64,000 bases of DNA, taken from Paraconiothyrium sp. Pb-2020. Lineage: Eukaryota > Ascomycota > Dothideomycetes > Pleosporales > Didymosphaeriaceae. Shown here one piece after another: positions 46,515 through 56,565 of this stretch. Below the pieces are notes generated by a model. That model was not told where the DNA came from. It did no database searches and saw nothing but the letters and a program-made list of their open reading frames with translations. The translations under genes and the position numbers were made by a program. Each line of letters starts with the position of its first letter. Within the stretch, counting starts at the first letter, position 1. Where the stretch lies: positions 3,410,001-3,474,000 of the forward strand of contig JAJUBI010000002.1 of NCBI GenBank assembly GCA_022419385.1, in the 5' to 3' direction.

Positions 46515-47402
46515 TCAAGACGTCGCACCATTCTCCGGCCGCTGTGGTTCGGCCAGAGCCCACAACTCCCTCGGCTTTCCACTAGCATCACAGCTCGCAA
46601 ACTTCCACCAAGCCCAATGATACGCACCGGCGATATTCACCAGTCCCCACCTCACCGGCGCTGGCATCGGCGGCCAATTTGCCCACATGCCCTCCTCATA
46701 CGTGACGTCCAGATTCAGCAGGAAGAAAGGGACTACATCCGTGGTCCCCGCCTTCGTCACCGTCTTTTTCCCCCACGCTTTGAATATCGCAGCTGCCTCC
46801 TCCGCTTTCTTTGCTTCAGGAAGGGAGGAGAAGGAAGCGATTGTTTCTATTTCGTGGTGGAAGTGGTGGTCGAATGGTTCTTGGAAGGAATCCATGATTT
46901 TCAACAGCTCTTTCCCGTCGAAGTCGTACGGTTCTCCCAGCGTAGTTAGATACTCGTTAAACCTGGCCAGTCCGGCAAGGAACGACTCGTGCTCCTTGTG
47001 CGTGTCTTCGAACAAATCGTGCCGCCCCATTACCTCCTCTACCTTGGGAAACAACTCCGCTTCTTCGTCATCATGGTGGCTTTTCACAAACTTGAACCAA
47101 GCGGTGCAGTACCCGATGAAGTCGTTCTTATCTTCGTGCGAGACGGAGGGTGCTTGGAGGTAGATGGAGTTGTAGCCGCGGAGGATGGCGTTGTGGATGT
47201 GGGCCATGTGTGTTGCACCGGTGGTAAGAACATCAGTCTTTTTTGTTTTGTATTGGGGCGTCTGAATCAGGGAGCAGGGACCGTCGGCCCATTGTTTCGA
47301 GGGTGGAACTGTTGTCATCGTGAAGGGTGCACGCGATAAGAGGAAGGCGGTGAGGAGGACTTGGAGTGCGAAGAAGGATAATCGGGTCGTATAACCAGGC
47401 AT
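46515..47402 (-). CDS. Hemerythrin-like (HHE cation-binding) domain protein
   Basis: Single exon of 295 residues from the ATG at 47402. The N-terminus has one hydrophobic helix (LSFFALQVLLTAFLLS), a possible signal anchor. The following four-helix bundle shows the spaced histidines and acids of an HHE domain: HMAHIHNAI, KSHHDDEEAELFPKVEE, HKEHESF and DHHFHHEIETI. Such proteins bind a di-iron centre and may sense or buffer iron, oxygen or NO; for this fungal group the role is not established. The C-terminal part (EEGMWANWPPMPAPVRW) is conserved in fungal members as I remember them. The open frame runs further upstream but with poor composition. Confidence 0.87.
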   Translation of the reverse strand: MPGYTTRLSFFALQVLLTAFLLSRAPFTMTTVPPSKQWADGPCSLIQTPQYKTKKTDVLTTGATHMAHIHNAILRGYNSIYLQAPSVSHEDKNDFIGYCTAWFKFVKSHHDDEEAELFPKVEEVMGRHDLFEDTHKEHESFLAGLARFNEYLTTLGEPYDFDGKELLKIMDSFQEPFDHHFHHEIETIASFSSLPEAKKAEEAAAIFKAWGKKTVTKAGTTDVVPFFLLNLDVTYEEGMWANWPPMPAPVRWGLVNIAGAYHWAWWKFASCDASGKPRELWALAEPQRPENGATS

Positions 47403-49966
47403 TGTCGAGAAGGTATCCGGGGAGCCATTGTGAATTATATTGATGTTTTCATGTGGTTTAGGGGAGTGCCGCGAGTGTGGTGTGATGGTTGTGGTGGGCT
47501 GACAATTGGGCAACGTCCGAGCTCTCATTGGGCGAGAAGTGGGTAGTCGGAACGCGCTCCATCCGTGATCGTTACACTCACACAAAGGGCACCACTCTTC
47601 GTTCGAAGGATATTGGATATAAGATTCAAGCGACGGACCCTTCGGCGTTGATGGGTAATGGGGAGCTCAACGAAGGCATAATGTCTTTGCCGCAAATATG
47701 TGTACTACAAGCCAATCCTCGAGAACAACCGGGACGGCACCGCAATCATTCGCAGTCGTTGCTGCGAAATATGAGCTGCTTTCCAACCCGAACCAAAAGA
47801 CTTCAACTTCTGCGGGCCACGAGACTCGACAAGATCTTCAACGACGTCCAAGTTCTCCACGATGATTCATCCGAGGCGGACTTGCCATCGCTGACTTCTT
47901 TTATGATTGGTTACATTGGACGACTTGGCCCTTTCGCTCATCTCAACGCTATTTCACTGAGATGCTTGATCTTGTAAGCTCCTAGAGCTTCAAGATCGTG
48001 CGATGGACATCCGTTGCCCACTCTCGGATAGCACTAATATGCAACACCCGAACACAATTGACTGAGACCAAGAGCGTATCCTAGTACAACATCTAATCGT
48101 ACACCCAAGTATCTTTGGCACAAGCACATTGTGATGCATCCATGTCAGCCATTGCCACCATCCTCGCCGTATATTTGACATAGTCCACTCATTTGGACAG
48201 TCAAAAAGGCTGAGATGCTTGGATGATGGGCTGAACCTTGACATGCCGACCAGTATAGTGCCATGCTCCCAGTCACAGCGTAACATGCAGCATACGAAGC
48301 CCCTCAGTCATGGCCCAACCGTATACAAACCTAATACCAAACCCGACCAAACCTATCAACGCGGTAAAACCCTTATTCGCCGGATAATACATTGCTCACC
48401 GTACAAAGGCGCACCGCTAAACTCTCTTCGGTGTATACAGCTCCACGAAACTCAAGGCGGATTTCTCACGCCTTCTATTCTTACTCACCTAGGATACCGC
48501 CTGCCCCTCATACCATCCCACATCTTCTTCCTTCCCACACCACTCCGGCTCAACTTCCCGCAGATCCGCCTTGCGCGAGAACTTACGCATGCAATATAGC
48601 ACTGTGTAATCGTGGTTTCCCTGCAAGTCATCCTGTGAATGGGTGACACGTACGTACATACAAGGAAGGAGTGTAGCACTCTATGGAGAGGCAGAAACGG
48701 GTACACCATGCATCCCCGCACTGATTCCGTCGTACCTCGACAAAGGTATGATGTCTTAGCGATGAATTGAGCCAATGGATAAGATGTTGTGCGGTGCACA
48801 GGTGCGATAGGCGTTTTAGCTGCAGGCTGTGAAAAGTAGCATTACGCACACCCAATCCATTATCTGGTGTTGTGGGAGGTCGACGACAAGCGCGTTCTAG
48901 AGTCTATGACTGATTGAATGATGTGATGGTGGTTCACTATATGTGGCTCTCTCCAATCAATCACTATAATGTCCTTGTTCCCAACACCACTAAGTCTGCC
49001 TCGCGCACCACACTGTTTATAGAACCCAGTCTCGCAAGACGAATACGCAGGAGCATATGTAGCTGTCTAACGCATAGCTTGTCAATACGTGCATGTGGGG
49101 TTACTCTCGCTCAACGCTATAGAAAGCGGACATTGCAATGCGCTTCCTTGACGCACGGAGGTGATGGGCCGAATTGAGGGAACGTGCATTCGTTAGTTGC
49201 ATAGCTGTCATGAGCTTCCTCGCATAACAGCCATACCATTACCAAGTATTTAAGTTTAGAAGTATGGTTTATCATCAGGCACATTGTGTGTGCAAGTGCT
49301 AGCTTGTTGTTGGGTATGCGATGTCAATTTACTACACAATATCAATGCCTACGCTACTACACCTGAGAGTACGTACAACCTTTATGGAAACATTGTACAT
49401 CTTTACCATGCCTCACTGTGCTATTACTGTATGAATGCCATCCCGGGGCCTAGCATCCCGCGCAAGACAGTAAAAGGAGATGCAAACCGAAAGTCTGCCT
49501 CGTCAGGCACACTTACCCCTCCCTGACCGACTCTGTCCGCACCACGTGTCAGTGCGAGGGTCTTCACATTATTGCATACCATGCATAGTATGCAGTAGCA
49601 CCCAAAACATGGCTTTTGATTGGTGAGATAATGAGTTTTGGTGCTAAAGCTACATGCGTGCTCCTGGAGATGGAGCCAGGAAAACTATCCTTGGCCCGAT
49701 TGAACATGCCATTGGAATCTAATGCACATCGGAATACCTTTTCCGGCTCAAGAATATAACCATGGTGGTCGGGTATCTTAGATTGAAGCAACTGACCCAC
49801 CCATACCGGGGCACAATGTGCGCAAGTGCCCATCCGTAAACGCCGACCAGTAAGGAAAAAAAGCCAATCGGCTGCTAAGTGACTATCCCGTCCTCTGTGT
49901 TCAGAAGGCCAATACTTGTGACGTAGGTCCTGCCATCAAAGAACCAGAGACAGGACGAGAAATTCA
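47403..49966. other. Gene-free stretch of about 2.6 kb
   Basis: No convincing gene. An open frame 47489-47977 (+) contains a sensible-looking stretch (TRLDKIFNDVQVLHDDSSE) but no domain, and it overlaps the hemerythrin promoter. The rest, 48-50 kb, is AT-richer with short frames. Confidence 0.35.
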
Positions 49967-51004
49967 TCACGACCGATAAAGTTCCTTAGAATTCCGGTCT
50001 AGACGGCGGTTAACGCTACCGAGCACCACCTGTGTTCTCATTAGCTTGTAGAAATTCGAGATGGTTCTGTTTGTGCTCACCTTCATGATGCCCGCTCCTG
50101 ACAACTGACTGCCGGTCTCGCTAGTGAAGGGCACCGTGTCGACGATATCCCGCATGTCGTCGTTACCGGCCAGCTCATCGTCAAGTTGCTTCAACATGGC
50201 GCGGGCTTCGGGGTCGTTCCCAATTTGGAAGAACTGGATACCCACCTGCCACGGGGGCGCATCCCACTTGTCCAACTTCTTCGCGACACCCTGAATCGTG
50301 CCCGCGACATCATCGTGCGCCTGACCATCCGTGATCACAATAATATTTACAGGCTTCGTCTCACTCGGATTCCTCTTGTAGCGCGCAAGAATGGGCGTCA
50401 GGATCTCATAAAGCCGCTTGCCGGTGAAGGTCTGGCCGCCGGGCTTGGCATCCTGGAAGATCTCGATAATGTGCCCTGCGGTGCGCTGGTGCTTCCAGAT
50501 TTTCTTGTTGTTGAGAAAGTAGACGTCTATGCCGTCTTCGTCGCGCTCAGCGCAGATGGGCGCGATGACGCTGAGGGCTTGCTCAACTTGGTGCCAGCGG
50601 CTACCGGCCATGGAGCCTGAGTCGTCGATAAGGAAGACGGTGTCGAAGTTCCGGAGAAAAGCATAGGGGTCGTCGTCTGTAGCTGGCGTGACGGGAGCTT
50701 GGTGAGTAAGCGGTGCTGGCGGTGCTGGGCCGGGAGTGTAAGCTGGGGGTGGGTCATTGTTTGCGCCTTGTTGTGCGAGAGGGTTAGTAGCTGAGCCACC
50801 TGGTGATTGTCAGTTCGGACTTGGAAAGGAGGGAGTGGTATCCTTACTGGGACGTCGAGTCGCGGGTGATGGATTAGTGAGCGGGCTGTCATTGCTAGGT
50901 GCAAGATAGCCGCCTTGAGTTGACGAGTTGTATCCCTCAGCCGACTTCTGCGTGAGTGGATTGGAGCCTCGCCTGGAGAGCTTCTTGGTCAGTCTGCCGA
51001 ACAT
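49967..51004 (-). CDS. von Willebrand factor A (vWA) domain protein
   Basis: Three exons, 51004-50848, 50799-50081 and 50029-49967, give 312 residues. A basic N-terminus (MFGRLTKKLSRRGSNP) and a Pro/Ala/Asn-rich linker lead into a vWA domain. The MIDAS metal site reads VFLIDDSGSMAGSRW, with the later TFTGKRLYE threonine and VNIIVITDGQAHDD aspartate. There is no signal peptide, so it is probably cytosolic. The second intron (50080-50030, GTGAGC..CAG with a CTAAT branch site) is 51 nt and stop-free, so the unspliced frame also reads through; the spliced form ends GIMKVVLGSVNRRLDRNSK. Partner and function are unknown. Confidence 0.87.
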
Positions 51005-51993
51005 GTTGTATGAGGTCCGCTGTGGGTGAGTGCCTGAAAGTAGTATATGGCGATGGTGAGATATGCTGGGTGGAGGGGCGACGTGGTGGTGGTCGAACAA
51101 GAAAGTGGCCACAGGTGACACGGACATGGGTAGTTGCTTTAGTAGGTTCTTTCAACAACGCGCAGGTGGCTCAATTGGGTAGGCTCGGTTTGCGCAGGTT
51201 GTGACCTAATGTACTGGAGTGAGACACATATTCCATGGCTCGGGCATGCGCTTATAACTAGTCTGCTGTACCGCACGCAACTCGTCGTTGTGCCTCTCTC
51301 TGCCTCATGCCTGCCTTGTGTGGCGCAACGAGCCACAGCAGCCTCCGATTAACTCGAGACTTGTCAACATGTGGATCAAACAAATTTCACGCGCCTTGTG
51401 GCGGTCTTCTGAAAGGACACCTAGTACTCTGCGCAGGTGTTGTTGGGGGCTGAGTTACCGTGAGGTCGGGCACAGCCTCGGTCAACAAGCGCTCCGCCTA
51501 CCCAGTGACCGTCTTCGTGACCCGCATAGCCGCGCCGCATCAGCGTGCGAACCCTTTGACCACCCAACATAGCCACGAGCGTCAGGGACAGTCGCACCAT
51601 GGTCGCGAACTATTCCACCGCCAGAGCGAACGACCCCGCAGCAAGCTAGCATTCCTACCACGGCACACAACTATCGGTACGTCCATTGCGCGATCGAGGC
51701 ATACCCGAGGGCTGATTCTGCCTCTCTCGCACACTATCGGCTACCGGCACCGACAGAAGTCCACCAAAGCTCTGGACATGTATAATGCGCGAATGTACCA
51801 TTTACCGGCGCTAAACAACATCGGTCCGCCCTTCTCTGCCTTAGGCTCAATTGCAACGGCTGTGGCTTGATAGGGCTGGAGTGACCGGGGTACGACAAGG
51901 CACGAGCCAGCCTCGCGTGTATGCTACGGGACTGTGAGAGCCTTGGCGGCTGACCACGCCCTGAGGCGACACCTTCAGGATGCGGTAGCAATC
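51005..51993. other. Intergenic, no gene seen
   Basis: About 1 kb between two minus-strand genes. Overlapping short frames (for example 51460-51870 +) without motifs. It holds the vWA promoter and the BTB gene 3' flank. Confidence 0.4.
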
Positions 51994-53262
51994 TCAGTAG
52001 GCGTCCCTAGCTGTCCAGTCCCTTTCGGTAGCCATGAACAGGTCCCGGACCACAACATGCCTGTGAAGGCAACTGCTGGGCGTTCGTTGGTGTCCCTTCG
52101 AGAGCATGCGGGTGCCGGTCAAAGACCTAGGTTGAGCCCACAATACCGGTCTCTTCGCCTCTGACCAGGCGTACGTACCTCGGTGATTGTTCCAACATTC
52201 AAGGCATAGACCAACGTCGAGGCTGGTCGTGTCTAAACACAGCTGATTTTGTATCAAATCAACGAGTGGAAGTATCCTGGTTCGTAGCCCACAATGGGCG
52301 TGATTTCGGTCCACTTGGTATGACGCACATTGGCGCAGCGACTCCAACAATCGTTCGATGTCTCCAGTATGATACGTCGGTTCGGTGTTGTCGTAAATGG
52401 TCCCTTGTAATCGTAGGGTGCCTAGCCTGGTGAAGAAACGTACCATTTCGCCAAGCTGGAAAGAATCGCATTGTATGGATGTGTCGTAGCCCAGCTTGCA
52501 TTGCCGCTCGCCAGACGTGTACAGCTTAAGAAAATGCGATTGGAGCGAGTTAATCGTTTCTAGTATGTACTCTCGTCGTTGTATTAGCTCGTCCTCGACT
52601 CCATTGGGCAAATTCCACCACAAAGGTCTGGTATGGTCTTCCTCGACACCTGGCTGCCACTGTGACGAATCTCGTAGTATCAAATGTTTCGAGTACCGCG
52701 TAACCCAAGGAGCGTGGTCGAACAACAACCCTACCAGCAGTTTCTGTCGTACACGCTCCTCTGTCATGCCTGTGCTTATCCGTCCCTTGGCCGACTTTGC
52801 ATCCAGCAACGCCCCGTATCTTTTCCTTCGCACATATCGCGAGAGCGTTTCGGTTGCATCAAATCGATCGGCGACAACAGCGAGGTTGGCCAGATTTGGA
52901 ACGGGAGGCGCGGCAACGGAGAGATCCTCCCCATGAATAGCACGCAGGAAGTCGGCAAGCAGTTCTCGTATGGTTGAAACGCTCGTTCTGCCGACGTCAA
53001 CGATGGTTATTCGAGGTAAGGCATCGATGGGTGCATCTGCGAGGTTTGAGTGTCCGGCTCGTTTCAAAGCTGCGAGCGCGGCTGACAGTTGTTCCCCTTC
53101 ACTGAACCGATCGCTGAGTAGGTTGTCAAAGTATCGCGAGCTTTCTCGCAGCGCTTTCGAGTCGACGCGGTAAGAGAACTGAGGGGCTCCTTCCGCCTGG
53201 CTCACGTCCAGCACTAGGTCCCCTGCCATGGCGACGACAAGGAGGGCGTCATTGTCTGCCAT
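51994..53262 (-). CDS. BTB/POZ-like fungal protein
   Basis: Open frame of 422 codons from the ATG at 53262. The N-terminal part (LVLDVSQAEGAPQFSYRVDSKALRESSRYFDNLL, written here as one region, residues about 16-49) has the layout of the BTB fold used as a protein-interaction or Cul3-adaptor module in fungi. The middle and C-terminal parts (LWWNLPNGVEDELIQRREYI, RQCKLGYDTSIQCDSFQLG, VRFFTRLGTLRLQGTIYD) are conserved in a Dothideomycete/Pezizomycotina family of BTB proteins. Near the end, CLECWNNHRG is followed by a strong GTACGT donor (about 52179), and the sequence after it is poor, so the true C-terminus probably lies in another exon with an acceptor near 52070. Confidence 0.8.
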   Translation of the reverse strand: MADNDALLVVAMAGDLVLDVSQAEGAPQFSYRVDSKALRESSRYFDNLLSDRFSEGEQLSAALAALKRAGHSNLADAPIDALPRITIVDVGRTSVSTIRELLADFLRAIHGEDLSVAAPPVPNLANLAVVADRFDATETLSRYVRRKRYGALLDAKSAKGRISTGMTEERVRQKLLVGLLFDHAPWVTRYSKHLILRDSSQWQPGVEEDHTRPLWWNLPNGVEDELIQRREYILETINSLQSHFLKLYTSGERQCKLGYDTSIQCDSFQLGEMVRFFTRLGTLRLQGTIYDNTEPTYHTGDIERLLESLRQCASYQVDRNHAHCGLRTRILPLVDLIQNQLCLDTTSLDVGLCLECWNNHRGTYAWSEAKRPVLWAQPRSLTGTRMLSKGHQRTPSSCLHRHVVVRDLFMATERDWTARDAY

Positions 53263-54303
53263 GTTGGAGATGTCGACTGTAGGCTATCCCAAGGCATCTA
53301 ATATGCAGTCAAGATGCTGTTACAGGGACACTAAAACTGGCCTTTTGGGGGTCTCGCAATCTTTTACCGAGTCGGTGGATTACACTTCAGATATCGGTAT
53401 CACCACCAACTGTATTTGCCAGTGTTGCTTTTTGCAATGGCAGATTGATAGATTGACTTGGTGAAAACACAAGGGACTTCATGGGTAAGGCCAAGCCATG
53501 TTGGAAAAGAGCAGTGCACCGTAGGGATGGATGTGGCAGCGGAGGTGGAGAGCTTCGCCGCGGGGACGAGAGGCTGGCGGAGCGCACGTACCACCACCGA
53601 AACCTAACTTAAGTCGTTCGTCTCCTAGACCTCAAACCATCTCTAACAATCTACATGGTTTGCCTATGACAAAATAGTTTGATGTTGGAAATTGACTCCA
53701 GAATTTGCTAGAAAAATTTTCTCCCCTTGTACCAAGCGAAGTCCATTCACAACTGGGCGTGAATTCAAAACTCTGCGCGTCATTAACGTCGAATATACGA
53801 ACAAACCGTAGATCACCAGCACGCCGTCACGACCCAATAAATATTTTTCGAATACAGAGCCCTTACTATCTGCATGGACCCGAGACGATCTCATGAGGGT
53901 AGATCAGCGCCATGAAGCATTGACGCCAGCTCCCTAAATAACACACTGTCATACTTGACCTAGGGGAAGATAAGGTAAAGTTTACAAGTAGGTAAAGTTT
54001 ACAAGTTGATTTCTCATTGGTAGTATCTTTTGTTATAGTTCTTCTCTTTCCAGATCCAAAGTACCCATCAAGTCATCCAACCATTCTACGAACCAGTCGA
54101 AAGCAAGCATACCAGCCTCACACACTTTACGAATGTATCAAATTCAGGAAGTCCAGACGCCAAACAGAACGTGCCCGACAGTCGATAGAATGGGGATTGA
54201 AAAGGGTAGATCCTACTGATCCTACTCCCTTCACCTCTCTTGAGCAATGTACGACTGGTCCAGATGGTGGTAGAATACAGCTCCATCGGCAGGGAGCGCA
54301 CAT
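53263..54303. other. Intergenic, contains a two-copy 17-bp repeat
   Basis: About 1 kb between the BTB start and the stop of the N/Q-rich secreted protein gene. No gene is seen; the tandem repeat at 53974-54007 is listed separately. Confidence 0.4.
53974..54007. repeat. Tandem direct repeat, 2 x 17 bp with palindromic core
   Basis: Two adjacent copies of ggtaaagtttacaagt(a/t), each containing the 11-bp palindrome gtaaagtttac. The centre-to-centre distance is 17 bp. It lies about 710 bp upstream of the BTB start codon. It could be a paired binding site for a dimeric regulator or a simple slip duplication. Confidence 0.7.
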
Positions 54304-55335
54304 CTACTCAGCAGCTGGAGTAGCTTCAGCAGCGGCAGCGGTCGAAGTAACTTCAGCCGACTGCGAGGCATCGGCAGACTGAGACGCCTCAGCACCCTGC
54401 TGCTGCTGCTCCTGCCCCGCCTGATCAAGTGCTTCCTTCTCCTTCTGAGCAGCGTCATTGTTGACCTGGTTATCTGCTTGATCCTGCTCGACCTTCTGCA
54501 AATCTTCCAGCTCAGCCTGCCATACCGCGCCCAGCGTAGCCGCCGGGTCCTCCGCGACAACAGACCATGTCGGGCGGGCGCCGAAGAGCTGGAGGTCCGC
54601 AGTCTTGGTGGGGAGCTGGGCGGCATTGGTCGCGGGCACGTTGCCGACGCCTGCGATGCCGCCGAAGCCTGAGCCGCGGTTGCCGAGGACTTGGGTTGCG
54701 ATGAGGGCTTGGGATTCAAACACTCCTCACGTTAGCGAGAGATATTAAGTCGGAGAGAGGATGGTAAACTCACCCATGACAGTGTTCGTCACTCTGGCTC
54801 CACGGTTGGCCACCAGCGCACTCTGCACAAAAACATCCTGCTCGAACGCATTCCCTCTATCATCCGCGACGGACACCTGAATCTGCTGCACGACAAGCAT
54901 AACGGTCGCCTCGTTATTCTTCTGTCCCTGGTTTCTGAAGTTCGCCTTGCGGAACAGGTTGTTCATGTCGCGGTTGAATCCATTCTGCTGCTGATTCACG
55001 ACAAGAACCTCCTTGACCTGCTGCACCACGGCCTGCTGGCGCCCGTTGTCCTGGATCTGGATGTTTTGCTCTTTGATCTGCAGGACTTGCTGTTGGTCAT
55101 TGAAGCGATTGAAGCCGTCGATGAAATTAAAGCCTTCGCCGCCGAAGCCATTCTGGATCGCACCGATCTGACGCTTTGAGATGGGATAGGCGGGGAGCGA
55201 CTGGGGGGCATTGATAGGTTTTGCGGCTATACATTCATCACATCAGCATCCCCTCTAGTGCGTTGTAGGAAAGAGGGTATAGTTACCAGCGAAACCAGTC
55301 GCAAGGGCCAGGGTGAAGAATGTCTTGGAAACCAT
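54304..55335 (-). CDS. Secreted N/Q-rich protein, function unknown
   Basis: Three exons, 55335-55287, 55226-54774 and 54722-54304, join in phase to 306 residues. A short signal peptide (MVSKTFFTLALATGFA) is followed by a dibasic site ISKRQIG, a likely Kex2 cut. The mature part is rich in Asn, Gln, Phe and Val: GFGGEGFNFIDGFNRFNDQQ, VLVVNQQQNGFNRDMNNLF and RGARVTNTVM, with VLVVNQQQ/MLVVQQIQ-like alternating strands. The C-terminal third is Ala/Gln/Glu/Ser-rich and low in complexity (QAGQEQQQQGAEASQSADAS). There are no cysteines in the N/Q-rich part. I do not recognise a family with a known role; a wall-associated or self-assembling protein is a guess. Confidence 0.8.
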
Positions 55336-56565
55336 TTTGAAGGAGCAAGAATGAAAGCAAAGCCCAGTTAATGTGAAAAGAAGGAATTAGAAAGGACAAG
55401 ACCACAAATTAAGCACGTCACAGACGCAAAGATGAATGAATGAACGACTGGTCGTCAAACAGCAGACTGTCAAAGCCGCGTAGTAAAGAAGCAAAGTAAT
55501 AAGTATTAACTGGGCTTGCCCCAAAGGAGTGTTGTGAGAGAGTGAAGTGGGTGAGTGAGTGTAAAACTTCGTTACTGCAGCCGCACATCTCAGGCTTATA
55601 TTGCTCCCCTCAGGACACGAACATGCGTTTGGCCGGGTTTGACAGCGGCACTACACCTGTCATGCCCTCGTTACCCCTCCGGCGCAGTGCACACCCGGCC
55701 ACCGCCAAGAGGCGAAAAGGCACAGTCAAAACGGGCGCCAAGAGAGCTTCAAACCGTCCTCTCTACTCCTCAGGCCGTTTTGAGATCGTCCTTAGGCCCT
55801 GAGGCATGGGAAATAAGGCTCGGAACATACGACGCCAGGCCCAATAGCCACGGAACTCAGGCAGCCGTTCAGCAGCCAAGCAGAAATGTGCGCGGATCAA
55901 GTGCTCGCCAACCCCTGGTCGTGCTGTTCCAGCCACCAGGACACCGTGCTTCAAGTTGGGGATGACAAATTCTCTTGCGAAAGTTACAACAGTGATAGAC
56001 TTCACTCTGTGGCGCGCGTGGTGTTGAGGGGCGAGTGAAACCGTGCACGTGTGAGCATCCCTGTAACGCATCATCCATGAGACCCACAATGCCACCAACA
56101 CACCCCGCAAATTGCCCGCGACGATCCGGTGGCCTTATATCTTCAATGCTAAGGCTTCTCGGATGTGCTCTGTTCCAGTGTGGCGCTGTCATCGAGCGAA
56201 TTTGACTCGGATCTGTTGTCGTGATCATGAGGGGTGTTCGTCAATTTGAGTTTATCTTGCCGACAGAGTCCAGAGCCTTTGTAATTTTACCTTTGGGTAG
56301 TATTTGAAGGAGTGGGGATATGCAGTTGTGAAGTCAGCAAACTGGGTGAACAAAATGCTTCGCGATTGATCTGTTCTGTACACGGACTACTATCCTGAAT
56401 CCTTACCCAGTATCTACCAGCCAGCCTTACTCCAAACCACAAGGGATATTGGTTTAGAACGCCTGCAAATGCCATTCGCCAAATCGGACTCTTTTCGATA
56501 GAAGCCATGAGAGCTGCAAGATACCAATGCATTGAAAAATGAGAAATGAAGAAGAGAGAAAAAGT
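55336..56565. other. Intergenic, promoter of the N/Q-rich secreted protein
   Basis: About 1.2 kb between two minus-strand genes. Open frames on both strands around 55.5-56.2 kb lack motifs. The first 100 bp upstream of the 55335 start are A-rich, as in strong fungal leaders. Confidence 0.4.

Noticed and set aside
47489..47977. 162-codon plus-strand frame divergent from the hemerythrin-like gene
   Set aside because: Only a short stretch looks protein-like and it lies in a promoter; no family recognised.
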